This document shows, one piece after another, positions 44,856 to 54,273 of a stretch of DNA of 64,000 bases. Positions within the stretch are counted from its first letter, which is position 1; every line of letters begins with the position of its first letter. Under the pieces are notes generated by a model, which ran no database searches, had not been told where the DNA came from, and was given only the letters and a program-made list of their open reading frames with translations. The stretch is from Janthinobacterium sp. 1_2014MBL_MicDiv (GTDB taxonomy: Bacteria; Pseudomonadota; Gammaproteobacteria; Burkholderiales; Burkholderiaceae_D): positions 5,146,001 through 5,210,000 of the forward strand of contig NZ_CP011319.1 in NCBI RefSeq assembly GCF_001865675.1. Direction: 5' to 3'. Made by a program: the position numbers and the translations under genes.

Positions 44856-45834
44856 ACACGGCGGCAACCTGCGCGACGCGGCGCGCGAATATGGCCGGCC
44901 GCTGGCCGACTGGATCGACCTGTCGACCGGCATCAACCCGCACTGGTATGCGGCGCCAGCACCGGACGCCAACGCCTGGCACCGGCTGCCGGAAGCCGAT
45001 CCGGCGCTGGCCGCTGCCGCCTGCGCCTACTACGGCGCGCCGGCCATGCTGCCCGTGGCGGGCACGCAGGCCGCCATCCAGGCCCTGCCCCGGCTGCGCG
45101 CGCCATCGCGCGTGGTGGTGACCGCCCCGTCGTATGCGGAACACGCGCACCATTGGGGCCAGCATGGCCACCAATTGCGCCAGATGCCGTATGCGCAACT
45201 GGCCGGCGCCGTGGACCACTGCGACGTGCTGGTCGTCTGCAATCCGAACAATCCCACGGGCGAACGCATCGCCCCCGAACTGCTGCGGGAGTGGGCCGCC
45301 AGGCTGGCCGCGCGCGGCGGCTGGCTGGTGGTCGACGAAGCGTTTGGCGATACGGAGTCGCACGCCAGCCTGGGCCGCCATACGCAGCAGCCGGGACTCA
45401 TCGTGCTGCGTTCGGTGGGCAAGTTCTTTGGCCTGGCGGGCCTGCGCCTGGGCTTTGTCGCCGCCCAGCCCGCGCTGCTGGCACAACTGGCTGACCTGCT
45501 GGGCCCGTGGACCGTCAGCGGTCCGGCCCAGCAAGTGGCGCTGGCCGCCCTGAACGACACGCACTGGCAGCAGGCGATGCGCGCACGCCTGCAAGCACAA
45601 GGCGAACGTCTGCGGCAGCTGCTGGCGACCCACGGCATCGCCAGCAACGGCACGGCGCTGTTTCAATGGTGGCCGGAAGAACGCGCCGACGCCTTCTGGC
45701 GCCACATGGCGGAATCCGGTATCTGGGTGCGCCTGTTCCGCCACGCCGCCCACGGCATCCGCCTGGGCCTGCCCCCCGACGAACCCGCCTGGCTGCGCCT
45801 GCAGCAGGCCCTCACCGCATGGAAGCACACATGA
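44848..45834 (+). CDS. cobD: Threonine-phosphate decarboxylase (CobD/CobC type)
   Basis: A 328-residue PLP enzyme of the class-II aminotransferase fold making aminopropanol phosphate for the nucleotide loop. LEHGGNLRDAAREYG at the start, STGINP, CNPNNPTGE, VVDEAFGD and the PLP lysine in LRSVGKFFGLAGLRLG are visible. The start codon is TTG, preceded by GGGAG and overlapping the end of cbiB. No ATG fits the conserved N-terminus. Named after the Salmonella gene; in Pseudomonas it would be cobC. Confidence 0.93.
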   Translation: MLEHGGNLRDAAREYGRPLADWIDLSTGINPHWYAAPAPDANAWHRLPEADPALAAAACAYYGAPAMLPVAGTQAAIQALPRLRAPSRVVVTAPSYAEHAHHWGQHGHQLRQMPYAQLAGAVDHCDVLVVCNPNNPTGERIAPELLREWAARLAARGGWLVVDEAFGDTESHASLGRHTQQPGLIVLRSVGKFFGLAGLRLGFVAAQPALLAQLADLLGPWTVSGPAQQVALAALNDTHWQQAMRARLQAQGERLRQLLATHGIASNGTALFQWWPEERADAFWRHMAESGIWVRLFRHAAHGIRLGLPPDEPAWLRLQQALTAWKHT

Positions 45835-46730
45835 AAAACCTGAACATATCGCTGCTGCTGGCCGGACTGATTTCGCTGCAGGCGCATGCCGCCATCACCG
45901 TGCGCGACGACGACGGCAATACCGTCACCGTGGAAAAACCCGCGCAGCGCATCCTGGCGCTGGCGCCGCACGTCACGGAACTGCTGTTCGCTGCCGGCGG
46001 CGGCGAGAAGATCGCCGGCGTCGTCAGCTACAGCGACTACCCGGAGGCGGCTAAAAAAATCATGCAGGTCGGCGACAACCGCCAATACGACATGGAGCGC
46101 ATCATCGCCATGAAGCCGGACCTGATCGTCGTCTGGATGCATGGCAGCGCCGAGCGCCAGATCGCCATGCTGCGCCAGCTGAAAGTGCCCATCTACCACA
46201 GCGAACCGCGCAAGCTGGCCGACATCCCCGACAGCATGGAGCGCCTGGGCCAACTGATGGGGACGGAAAAAGTCGCCAGACCGGCGGCTGCCCAGCTGCG
46301 CGCCAAACTGGCCAGCTTGACGTCGCAATACGCGCAGCGTCCGCCCGTGCGCGTGTTTTACCAGGTGTGGGACAAGCCTCTCTATACCTTGAGCGGCGCC
46401 AGCATCATCAGCGATTCGATGCGCGTATGCGGCGGCCAGAATGTGTTTGCCGCGATGAAGGTGGTGGCGCCCGTCGTCACGCCGGAAGGCGTGCTGCAGG
46501 AAGACCCGGAAGTCATCTTCGGCACCAGCGAGAAAAGCGATGCGCGCAGCGAAGGCGGACTGGCCATGTGGCGCGCCTTCCCGTCGATGACGGCCGTGCG
46601 CCGCAATAACCTGTTCCGCCTGAATGGCGATTTGCTGAACCGCGCCGGCCCGCGCATGATCGAAGGCACGGCCGCCATGTGCGAGCAGCTGGAGCTGGCC
46701 CGCCAGCGCCGCGCGAAAGCCGTCCCATGA
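45831..46730 (+). CDS. btuF: Periplasmic cobalamin-binding protein (BtuF type)
   Basis: A 299-residue exported protein with signal peptide MKNLNISLLLAGLISLQAHA and the helical-backbone binding fold used for B12 and siderophores (ILALAPHVTELLFAAGGGEKIAGV; DLIVVWMHGS; GGQNVFA). It overlaps the gene before it by four bases and cobQ after it by four bases. The location in the cobalamin cluster and the presence of btuCD support B12 as ligand. No lipobox cysteine is seen, so it is probably soluble. Confidence 0.9.
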   Translation: MKNLNISLLLAGLISLQAHAAITVRDDDGNTVTVEKPAQRILALAPHVTELLFAAGGGEKIAGVVSYSDYPEAAKKIMQVGDNRQYDMERIIAMKPDLIVVWMHGSAERQIAMLRQLKVPIYHSEPRKLADIPDSMERLGQLMGTEKVARPAAAQLRAKLASLTSQYAQRPPVRVFYQVWDKPLYTLSGASIISDSMRVCGGQNVFAAMKVVAPVVTPEGVLQEDPEVIFGTSEKSDARSEGGLAMWRAFPSMTAVRRNNLFRLNGDLLNRAGPRMIEGTAAMCEQLELARQRRAKAVP

Positions 46731-48202
46731 CGCGACAAGCGCCATTTCCGGCGCTGATGGTACAAGGCACCACGTCCGACGCCGGCAAGAGCACCGTCGT
46801 CGCGGCCCTGTGCCGATTGTTGAAACGGCGCGGCGTGACGGTGGCGCCGTTCAAGCCGCAGAACATGGCCTTGAATAGCGCGGTGACGGCCGACGGCGGC
46901 GAGATCGGACGCGCCCAGGCCTTGCAGGCGCTGGCCTGCGGCATCGCGCCGCACACGGACATGAACCCGGTGCTGTTAAAGCCTTCGTCGAACACGGGCG
47001 CGCAGGTGATCATCCATGGCAAGGTGCGCGCCGAGATGGATGCGCGCGACTACCAGCAGTACAAAACCATCGCCATGGGCGCCGTGCTGGAATCCTATGC
47101 GCGCCTGCGTGGGCAATACGACGCCGTCGTCGTCGAAGGCGCGGGCAGTCCCGCCGAAGTCAACCTGCGGGCGCGCGATATCGCCAACATGGGCTTTGCG
47201 GAAGCCGTCGACTGCCCCGTGATCCTGGTGGCCGACATCGACCGCGGCGGCGTCTTCGCGCACATCATCGGCACCCTGGCCTGTTTGTCCGACAGCGAGC
47301 GGGCGCGCATCGTCGGCTTCGTCATCAACCGCTTCCGCGGCGACATTTCGCTGCTGGCGCCCGGCATCGACTGGCTGGAACAGCAGACGGGCAAGCCCGT
47401 GCTGGCCGTGCTGCCCTACCTGCAAGGCCTGTTCCTCGATGCGGAAGACGCCGTCGAAGCGACGCAGGCGGAACAAGGAGCCTTCAAAGTCGTGGTGCCG
47501 CAACTGCCGCGCATCAGCAACCACACGGATGTCGACGCCCTGCGCGCGCATCCCGATATCGACCTGCAATTCATCAAGCAGGGGCAGCCGATCCCGCCGG
47601 CCGACCTGGTGATCCTGCCCGGCAGCAAAAACACGCGCGGCGACCTGGCCTGGCTGCAGCAGCAGGGCTGGCCCGCCTACCTGGCGAAACACCTGCGCTA
47701 TGGCGGCAAGGTGATCGGCATCTGCGGCGGCTTCCAGATGCTGGGACAGTCCGTGCACGACCCGCTGGGCGTGGAAGGCGCCAGCGGCGTATCGACGGCG
47801 CTGTGCCTGCTCGACATGCACACGCAGCTGACGGCCGAAAAGACGCTGGAACAGGTCACGGGCCACTGCGCATTTGACGAAGCGACTGACATTGCCGTCG
47901 CCGGTTATGAAATCCACATGGGCGTCTCGCACGGCGCGGCCATGCAGCAGCCGGCGTTTGTCATCGACGGCCGGCCCGAAGGGGCCGTATCGGCCGACGG
48001 ACAGATCCTGGGCAGCTATCTGCACGGCATGTTCGACACGCCCGCCGCCTGCGCGGCGCTGCTGCGCTGGGCGGGACTGGAATCCGGGCATGCGGTCGAC
48101 ACCAGCGCCCTGCGCGAGGCCAGCCTGGAGCGCATCGCCGACGCGGCGCAAGCGCTGATGGATGCGCTCGACAAGCTGGGGAGACCGTCGACGTTTCCAT
48201 GA
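46727..48202 (+). CDS. cobQ: Cobyric acid synthase
   Basis: A 491-residue glutamine-dependent amidotransferase that amidates adenosylcobyrinic acid a,c-diamide. The N-terminal dethiobiotin-synthetase-like ATPase domain has GTTSDAGKSTVVAALC and PFKPQNMALNS. The C-terminal type-1 glutaminase has the catalytic cysteine in GICGGFQMLG and the histidine in SYLHGMFD. Its ATGA start overlaps the btuF stop. Since no corrin ring genes are in view, it could serve either salvage or a biosynthetic pathway encoded elsewhere. Confidence 0.95.
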   Translation: MTRQAPFPALMVQGTTSDAGKSTVVAALCRLLKRRGVTVAPFKPQNMALNSAVTADGGEIGRAQALQALACGIAPHTDMNPVLLKPSSNTGAQVIIHGKVRAEMDARDYQQYKTIAMGAVLESYARLRGQYDAVVVEGAGSPAEVNLRARDIANMGFAEAVDCPVILVADIDRGGVFAHIIGTLACLSDSERARIVGFVINRFRGDISLLAPGIDWLEQQTGKPVLAVLPYLQGLFLDAEDAVEATQAEQGAFKVVVPQLPRISNHTDVDALRAHPDIDLQFIKQGQPIPPADLVILPGSKNTRGDLAWLQQQGWPAYLAKHLRYGGKVIGICGGFQMLGQSVHDPLGVEGASGVSTALCLLDMHTQLTAEKTLEQVTGHCAFDEATDIAVAGYEIHMGVSHGAAMQQPAFVIDGRPEGAVSADGQILGSYLHGMFDTPAACAALLRWAGLESGHAVDTSALREASLERIADAAQALMDALDKLGRPSTFP

Positions 48203-48301
48203 TGCACAGCAACAGCGGGCGCGGCGGCGACGTGGCGGGGCCATTTATGTGACAATTGCTGGCATACACAGGCGCAGTATCCACGACCAGGCTCCGCATC
48301 C

Positions 48302-49774
48302 ATGACCAGTTCCCCGATTAAAAGCTACCTTCCCTGGGTGGTCGCCACCGCCCTGTTCATGGAGCAACTCGACTCCACCATCGTCAACACCGCCATTCCC
48401 GCCATGGCAGCCAGCCTGAACGTGACGCCGCTGAGCCTGAAGGCCGTCGTCACCAGCTATATCCTGAGCCTGGCCGTGTGCATCCCCATCAGCGGCTGGA
48501 TGGCCGACCGCTTCGGCACGCGGCGCGTGTTTTCCGCCGCCGTCGCCATCTTCACCATCGCCTCGATCCTGTGCGGCCTGTCCGTCAATTCGCCGATGCT
48601 GGTGGCGGCGCGGCTGCTGCAGGGCGTGGGCGCGGCCATGATGATGCCGGTGGGCAGGCTGACCATCATCCGCACCTTTCCCAAGTCGCAACTGCTGGCG
48701 GCCATGAACTTCGTCATCATCCCGGCCCTGATCGGCCCCCTGCTGGGCCCCACGGTGGGCGGGCTGATCGTGCACTGGCTGTCCTGGCGCGAGATTTTCT
48801 TCGTCAACGTGCCCGTGGGCCTCGTGGCCCTCTACCTGGCGCACCGCTACATGCCCGACTATTACGGCGACAAGCCGCGCCCGCTGGACCTGATCGGCCT
48901 GGTGCTGTTCGGCACGGGCATCGCGCTGCTGTCGTGGCTGCTGGAAATCTTCGGCGAACACCGCATCGACCCCACCTCGTTTGCCGTGCTGCTGTTCATC
49001 TCGATCAGCCTGCTGGCCGCGTATGCCTGGCACTCGAGCGAAGTGCTGCATCCGCTGCTGCGCCTGACCCTGTTCAAGATCCGCACCTTCCGCGTCTCCG
49101 TGGTGGGCGGCTTCGTCACGCGCCTGGGCGTGGGCGGCCTGCCCTTCCTCTTGCCGCTGCTGTACCAGCTGGGCCTGGGCTTGCCCGCCTGGCAGTCGGG
49201 CCTGCTGATGATGCCGTCGGCCGCCGCCGCCATGGGCATGAAATTCATTTCCGCGCGCGTGCTGGCCCGCTTCGGCTACCGCCAGGTGCTGATCGTCAAC
49301 ACGGTGCTGATCGGCGTCACCATCGCCATGTTCTCGCAGGTGGGCGTGGGCACGCCCCTGTACGTGATCGTCGCCATCAGCCTGTGCATGGGCTTTTTCA
49401 ATTCGCTGCAGTTTTCCAGCATGAACACCATCGCATATGCCGACGTGGACAATGCCGACTCCAGCATGGCCAGCACCATCGCCAGCTCGATGCAGCAGCT
49501 GTCGATGAGCTTTGGCCTTGCTTTCGGCTCGCTGATCACGGGCTGGTACCTGGGCGACATGCCGCAGTCGGACCGCGCCATGCTGAGCACGGCGCTGCAC
49601 CACGCCTTCCTGACCCTGGCCGCCTTGACGGTGCTGTCCTCGCTGACCTTCTGGACCTTGCGCCGCGACGATGGCGAAAGCATCAGCAAGGGCACGGACA
49701 TCGACGAGGAGGACGCCGCCGATGTGAAAGCCCAGGCCGTTGTGCAGACGGAAGTGCAAACGACAAAAGGCTGA
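48302..49774 (+). CDS. MFS drug exporter, DHA2 (14-helix, EmrB/QacA-like) family
   Basis: A 490-residue inner-membrane protein with about 14 hydrophobic segments. MEQLDSTIVNTAIPAMA near residue 20 is the DHA2 motif, GWMADRFGTRRVF the MFS loop motif, and LLQGVGAAMMMPVGR and GPLLGPTVGG the antiporter motif C region. It probably exports hydrophobic toxic compounds by proton exchange; substrates cannot be inferred. It lies after cobQ with a 99-base gap and appears independent. The acidic C-terminal tail (GTDIDEEDAADVKA) is somewhat unusual. Confidence 0.88.
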   Translation: MTSSPIKSYLPWVVATALFMEQLDSTIVNTAIPAMAASLNVTPLSLKAVVTSYILSLAVCIPISGWMADRFGTRRVFSAAVAIFTIASILCGLSVNSPMLVAARLLQGVGAAMMMPVGRLTIIRTFPKSQLLAAMNFVIIPALIGPLLGPTVGGLIVHWLSWREIFFVNVPVGLVALYLAHRYMPDYYGDKPRPLDLIGLVLFGTGIALLSWLLEIFGEHRIDPTSFAVLLFISISLLAAYAWHSSEVLHPLLRLTLFKIRTFRVSVVGGFVTRLGVGGLPFLLPLLYQLGLGLPAWQSGLLMMPSAAAAMGMKFISARVLARFGYRQVLIVNTVLIGVTIAMFSQVGVGTPLYVIVAISLCMGFFNSLQFSSMNTIAYADVDNADSSMASTIASSMQQLSMSFGLAFGSLITGWYLGDMPQSDRAMLSTALHHAFLTLAALTVLSSLTFWTLRRDDGESISKGTDIDEEDAADVKAQAVVQTEVQTTKG

Positions 49775-49790
49775 GCCAGATCAAGCTTGC

Positions 49791-49807
49791 CGCCAGCGTC
49801 GCTGGCG
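49791..49807 (+). terminator. Weak terminator-like hairpin after the MFS gene
   Basis: CGCCAGC and GCTGGCG pair around GTC, followed by only CTTTGG. The T-run is poor, so termination would be inefficient. Confidence 0.4.
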
Positions 49808-49847
49808 CTTTGGCCTGCCGCTGCTACCTTGACGGCAGGAGGCGCAC

Positions 49848-51044
49848 ATGGCGGCCGAGCGGCGGTTTGCATGGAAAGGCACTGACCGCCATGGCAAGAC
49901 GGTGGACGGCGTCCTGCGCGCGGCCGATGCCGGCGCCGCCAAGGTCGCGCTAAGGCGTCAGGGCATCCTCGCCAGCAAGGTCAAGGCCCCGCGCGCCGCG
50001 CCCGGCAAGGCCATCACGCACAACGATATCGCCCTGTTTACGCGCCAGCTGTCGACCATGATGGCGGCCGGCGTGCCGCTGCTGCATGCCTTCGACATCG
50101 CAGGCAAGAGCCACGCCAAGCCGGCCATCACGCAGCTGATGCGCGACTTGCGCAGCGATATCGAAGCGGGCAGCAGCCTGCAGCAGGCGTTCCGCCAGTA
50201 TCCGCTGCTGTTTGACGAACTGTATTGCAACCTGCTGGCCGCCGGCGAGCAGGCCGGCATCGTGCAGGAATTGCTGGCGCGCCTGGCCACCCACCAGGAG
50301 AAAGCCATCGCCCTGCGGCGGCAAGTGCGTGGCGCGCTGATGTATCCGCTGGCCATCGTGCTTGTCGCCATCGTCGTCACGGCCATCATCATGAGCGTGG
50401 TCGTGCCCGCCTTCCGCCAGGTCTTCGACAGCTTCGGCGCACCGTTGCCGCTGCCGACCTTGCTCGTCATGGGTTTGTCGTCCTTTTTCGTGCGCTACTG
50501 GCCAGGATTGGCTGCCGCGCTGGCCGTCGCCGCCCTGCTGCTGCGCCTGGCCTGGCGCCGCTGGCCCGCCTTGCGCCGCCACGCCCAATTGCAGGCGCTG
50601 CGCTTGCCGCTGTTCGGCCCGCTCCTGCGCAAGGCGGCGATCGCGCGCTGGACACGCACCCTGGCCGCCATGTTCGCGGCCGGCGTGCCCCTGCTCGACT
50701 CGCTCGACCTGGTGGGCGCCGCCTCGGGCCACGCGTTGTACCGGGAAGCGACGCAGCGCATCGAACGCGACATTCGCGCCGGCGGCAGCCTGGCCCTGGC
50801 CATGGAGCACGCCGGCGTGTTTCCCGACCTGCTGACGCAACTGGCGCTGATCGGCGAGGAATCGGGCGCGCTGGACGCCATGCTGTCGCGCGCGGCCGAG
50901 ATCATCGAAGGGGAATTCGAAGCCAGCATATCGGTCCTGGCATCGCTGCTGGAGCCGGCGCTGATGGTGGTGCTGGGCGTGCTGGTCGGCGCCCTCGTGA
51001 TCGCCCTGTATTTGCCCATTTTTAAGCTCGGCGCCGTGATTTGA
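49848..51044 (+). CDS. pilC: Type IV pilus inner-membrane platform protein PilC
   Basis: A 398-residue member of the T2SF/PilC family that anchors pilus assembly in the inner membrane. Two repeated T2SF domains are visible: FTRQLSTMMAAGVPLLHAFDI near 65 and WTRTLAAMFAAGVPLLDSLDLV near 268. Each ends in a long hydrophobic stretch, and a final helix closes the protein. AGGAGG lies before the ATG. The usual pilB partner is not upstream here; an MFS gene is. pilD follows. Confidence 0.92.
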   Translation: MAAERRFAWKGTDRHGKTVDGVLRAADAGAAKVALRRQGILASKVKAPRAAPGKAITHNDIALFTRQLSTMMAAGVPLLHAFDIAGKSHAKPAITQLMRDLRSDIEAGSSLQQAFRQYPLLFDELYCNLLAAGEQAGIVQELLARLATHQEKAIALRRQVRGALMYPLAIVLVAIVVTAIIMSVVVPAFRQVFDSFGAPLPLPTLLVMGLSSFFVRYWPGLAAALAVAALLLRLAWRRWPALRRHAQLQALRLPLFGPLLRKAAIARWTRTLAAMFAAGVPLLDSLDLVGAASGHALYREATQRIERDIRAGGSLALAMEHAGVFPDLLTQLALIGEESGALDAMLSRAAEIIEGEFEASISVLASLLEPALMVVLGVLVGALVIALYLPIFKLGAVI

Positions 51045-51149
51045 ACGATCGCGCCGCCAAAACACCCCCATGCGCTGGCGGATGTTTTACACTGCGGCAG
51101 TGCCAGGCAATGTTTGCGCGGCAACAATCTTCACCTCAGACTAGTCACC

Positions 51150-52019
51150 ATGCTGCAAGATACCCTGTTGTTCGCCGCGCCCGGCAACCTGCCCGTCGCC
51201 CTCGTCGCCGCCCTGTTCGGCCTGATCGTCGGCAGCTTCCTGAACGTCGTGATCCACCGCATCCCGAAAATGATGCAGCGCGACTCCGATAATTACGTGG
51301 CGGAAGAAAGCGGCCAGCCGTTGCCGCATACGGACCGCTACAACCTGATGCTGCCGCATTCGAACTGCACCGCCTGCGGCCACCGCATCACGGCCATGGA
51401 AAACATTCCCGTCATCAGCTACCTGCTGCTACGCGGAAAATGCAGCGCCTGCCAGGCACCGATCTCGGCCCGCTATCCGCTGGTGGAATTGCTCACGGGC
51501 GCGCTGTCGGCCGTGCTGGTCTGGCATTTCGGCAGCGGCTGGACGGGGCTGGCCACGCTCGTCTTTGCCTACCTGCTGATCGCCATGACCTTCATCGACG
51601 CCGATACGCAAATGCTGCCGGACGACCTCACCTTCCCCCTGCTGTGGGCCGGTCTGCTGGTCAATATCAACGGTACTTTCGTGCCCCTGCAGGATGCCGT
51701 CATCGGCGCGGCCGCCGGCTATCTGGCCCTGTGGAGCGTGTACTGGGCCTTCAAGCTGGCGACAGGCAAGGAAGGAATGGGCTATGGTGACTTCAAATTG
51801 CTGGCGGCGCTCGGTGCCTGGCTGGGCTGGACCATGTTGCCGACAATCATCTTATTGTCGTCGCTGGTCGGCGCCCTGGTCGGCATCGGCCTGATCGTGT
51901 TTGCCCGGCGGGGACGCGACAAGCCGATTCCGTTTGGCCCCTACCTGGCCGCCGCGGGACTCATCGCCCTGCTGTACGGCACGCCGCTGTCGCAACTCAC
52001 GCTTGGCCTGATCGGCTGA
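51150..52019 (+). CDS. pilD: Prepilin peptidase / N-methyltransferase
   Basis: A 289-residue inner-membrane aspartic protease that cleaves and methylates type IV prepilins. The zinc-binding pairs CTACGH and CSACQ lie near residues 70-105, and the catalytic aspartates are in DADTQMLPD and GYGDFK. About eight helices follow. The start at 51150 is chosen because it matches the family; an in-frame TTG at 51114 is possible. It follows pilC and precedes coaE, the standard order in betaproteobacteria. Confidence 0.94.
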   Translation: MLQDTLLFAAPGNLPVALVAALFGLIVGSFLNVVIHRIPKMMQRDSDNYVAEESGQPLPHTDRYNLMLPHSNCTACGHRITAMENIPVISYLLLRGKCSACQAPISARYPLVELLTGALSAVLVWHFGSGWTGLATLVFAYLLIAMTFIDADTQMLPDDLTFPLLWAGLLVNINGTFVPLQDAVIGAAAGYLALWSVYWAFKLATGKEGMGYGDFKLLAALGAWLGWTMLPTIILLSSLVGALVGIGLIVFARRGRDKPIPFGPYLAAAGLIALLYGTPLSQLTLGLIG

Positions 52020-52061
52020 TTTTCTTCGCGCAGCATGGCTGCCCCGGATTGGACAACAGAT

Positions 52062-52709
52062 ATGGAAACACAGAACGCGCCCTATTTCAGCGTAGGACTC
52101 ACTGGCGGCATCGGCTGCGGCAAGAGCACGGTGGCCGACATGTTCGCCGCGCGCGGCGCCACCATCGTCGACACCGACCAGATCGCGCACAGCCTGACGG
52201 CACCGAATGGCGCGGCCATGCCGGCCCTGGTGGCGGAATTTGGCGCCGCCTATGCCGATGCGCGCGGCGCCCTGGACCGCGCCAGGATGCGCACTCTCGT
52301 ATTTTCCGATGCCGATGCCAAGGCGCGGCTGGAAGCGATCCTGCATCCGCGCATCCGCCAGGCGACCCTGGCGGCGGCCGCCGAAGCGACGGGCAGCTAC
52401 GTGATCTTTGCCGTGCCCCTGCTGGTCGAGTCTGGCGGATGGGTGGAGCGGGTCGACCGCGTGCTGGTCATCGATTGCCTGGAAAGCCTGCAAGTATCGC
52501 GCGTGATGGCGCGCAATGGCTTATCGGAAGAACAAGTCAAGGCCATCATGGCGACGCAGGCGACGCGCGCCATGCGCCTGGCGGCGGCCGACGACGTGAT
52601 CGATAACAATGGCGATTTGGCAGCACTCGAGCCGCAGATTGCCCAGTTGCACGATTTATATCTGGCATTTTCAAAAAGAATGGCTGGAATCGGGTCGCAA
52701 CGTTTGTAA
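52062..52709 (+). CDS. coaE: Dephospho-CoA kinase
   Basis: A 215-residue kinase for the last step of coenzyme A synthesis. The P-loop GLTGGIGCGKST, DTDQIAHSL and HPRIR with VPLLVESGGW are conserved. An in-frame ATG at 52035 would add nine residues that do not fit the family, so 52062 is preferred. It is part of the pilD-coaE-zapD-yacG block. Confidence 0.94.
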   Translation: METQNAPYFSVGLTGGIGCGKSTVADMFAARGATIVDTDQIAHSLTAPNGAAMPALVAEFGAAYADARGALDRARMRTLVFSDADAKARLEAILHPRIRQATLAAAAEATGSYVIFAVPLLVESGGWVERVDRVLVIDCLESLQVSRVMARNGLSEEQVKAIMATQATRAMRLAAADDVIDNNGDLAALEPQIAQLHDLYLAFSKRMAGIGSQRL

Positions 52710-52771
52710 TTTGTCGACGCTTGGTTCAAAATCACGGGATTGTTTGCAGGTCCTTACTTAAGGGAACTATT

Positions 52772-53527
52772 TTGATTGTCTACGAATACCCTTTCAACGA
52801 ACGCATACGTACCTTGTTGCGGCTGGAAGACCTGTACGACAAATTCAAGTTCTTCGTCCAGCAGGAACATGCAATGCAACACCATGTTGCTTTGGCAACT
52901 ATTTTCGATATGCTCGAAGTGGCCGGCCGCGCCGACCTGAAATCCGACTTGCTGCAGGAGCTCGAGCGCCAGCGCCAGAGCCTGCTGGGCTACCGCAGCA
53001 ATCCGAATGTGGAACCGGAAACCCTGGACGCCATCCTGGCAGAACTCGACAGTGTCAGCGGCGCCCTGGTGGCGGCGCAAGGCAAGACGGGGCAGAATAT
53101 CCGCGACAATGAATGGCTGATGAGCATCCGCGGCCGTACCATCATCCCGGGCGGCGCCTGCGAATTCGACTTGCCGTCCTACTTTGCATGGCAAAAACGC
53201 AGCTCGGAACAACGGCTGGCCGATATTCACGCCTGGTTTGCCCCGCTGGCCCCGCTGTTCGATGCGCTGGCCCTCGTGCTGCGCCTGCTGCGCGATTCGG
53301 GCGGCCCCGTGAAACTGATCGCCAATGGCGGCAGCTACCAGCAAATGCTGCAAGGCAAGGTCTACCAGATGCTGCGCCTGAGCCTGGATGAAACCAGCGG
53401 CGCCATCCCGGAAATTTCCGCCAACAAATACATGCTGTGGGTGCGCTTCACCACCCAGGGCGGCGACTTGAAACCCAAGCCGCTGGAAGACGATGTCCCA
53501 TTCGAGCTCACGCTCTGTAATTTTTAA
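52772..53527 (+). CDS. zapD: Cell division protein ZapD
   Basis: A 251-residue cytoplasmic protein that crosslinks FtsZ filaments. YEYPFNERIRTLLRLEDLYDKF at the start and the SIRGRTIIPGG, CEFDLPSYFAWQ blocks are diagnostic. The start codon is TTG at 52772, preceded at good spacing by AAGGGAAC; the encoded IVYEYPFNER then begins at residue 2. The coaE stop is 62 bases upstream and yacG follows by 11 bases. Confidence 0.93.
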   Translation: MIVYEYPFNERIRTLLRLEDLYDKFKFFVQQEHAMQHHVALATIFDMLEVAGRADLKSDLLQELERQRQSLLGYRSNPNVEPETLDAILAELDSVSGALVAAQGKTGQNIRDNEWLMSIRGRTIIPGGACEFDLPSYFAWQKRSSEQRLADIHAWFAPLAPLFDALALVLRLLRDSGGPVKLIANGGSYQQMLQGKVYQMLRLSLDETSGAIPEISANKYMLWVRFTTQGGDLKPKPLEDDVPFELTLCNF

Positions 53528-53538
53528 CTGTAATCGCC

Positions 53539-53727
53539 ATGACCGTAGTCAACTGCCCTACCTGTGCCGCCAAAGTCGAATGGACTGAAGCCAATAAATA
53601 CCGCCCGTTCTGCTCGGAGCGCTGCAAGCAGATCGACCTGGGCGCCTGGGCCGAGGAAAAGTACACGATCCCCGCCGCCGATCCGTTCGAGGATCCGCTG
53701 GCAGACGAAGACAACAAGCCGCAATAA
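53539..53727 (+). CDS. yacG: DNA gyrase inhibitor / zinc-binding protein YacG
   Basis: A 62-residue zinc protein that binds GyrB and inhibits gyrase. The four zinc ligands are in VNCPTCAAKV and FCSERCKQIDLGAWA, a perfect family match, with an acidic tail. It ends the plus-strand operon, and the toxin-antitoxin genes converge on it. Confidence 0.95.
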   Translation: MTVVNCPTCAAKVEWTEANKYRPFCSERCKQIDLGAWAEEKYTIPAADPFEDPLADEDNKPQ

Positions 53728-53850
53728 GAACCGCGCTCAACACCGGCAGCGTGGGCGCCGGCCTGCGCTACCTTGCCAAGGCAGGGCTGCGCCGCTCAAG
53801 CACATCCCCTTTCGCCCGCTACGGCGTCATGCGACGCCGCGAAGCACGCA

Positions 53851-54273
53851 TCAGATAAACGGATTTTCCAGGCGCAGCCCCTGCGCCACGAAACTGCCGA
53901 GCCTGCCACTGACCACCGTCAAGCCATAGGCGATGCCCATCGCCGCGATCTGCCCGTCCACGCCATGCGCATGGGCACGGCCATGCAGGCGCGCGCACAC
54001 GAGCGCGCAATCGAGGTCGAACTCGAGCAGGCGCGGCGCATACTCGACCAGCAGCGCTTCCAGCCACGCTTCCAGGGCCAGCGCTTCCAATGCCGCCTCG
54101 CGCCGCCAGCTTTGCTGTATGCCCGCGCGCAATTGCGCGATGACCTGCACCGGCACATAGCGGGCCGCGGGCGCCACGCGTTCGAAAAAAGCGCCCACGC
54201 CCGCCGGCGCAGCGCTGCCGCGGCGCGCGGCAACGATCACGTCCGTATCCAGCAGATAAGCCGGATCAGGCAT
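53851..54273 (-). CDS. PIN-domain toxin (VapC/FitB type)
   Basis: A 140-residue PIN-domain ribonuclease. The first acidic residue is in YLLDTDVIVAARRG, the second group near EALLVEYAPRLLEFD and the last near GVDGQIAAMGIAYGLTVVSG, where the usual Asp is present in DGQIAA. It starts on the last base of the antitoxin stop (ATGA overlap), the normal arrangement of such pairs. It probably cleaves RNA when the antitoxin is lost. It interrupts an otherwise conserved housekeeping neighbourhood. Confidence 0.85.
   Translation of the reverse strand: MPDPAYLLDTDVIVAARRGSAAPAGVGAFFERVAPAARYVPVQVIAQLRAGIQQSWRREAALEALALEAWLEALLVEYAPRLLEFDLDCALVCARLHGRAHAHGVDGQIAAMGIAYGLTVVSGRLGSFVAQGLRLENPFI

Noticed and set aside
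48203..48301. Possible small gene between cobQ and the MFS exporter
   Set aside because: Only 99 bases, with no start and ribosome-binding site pair giving a credible peptide.
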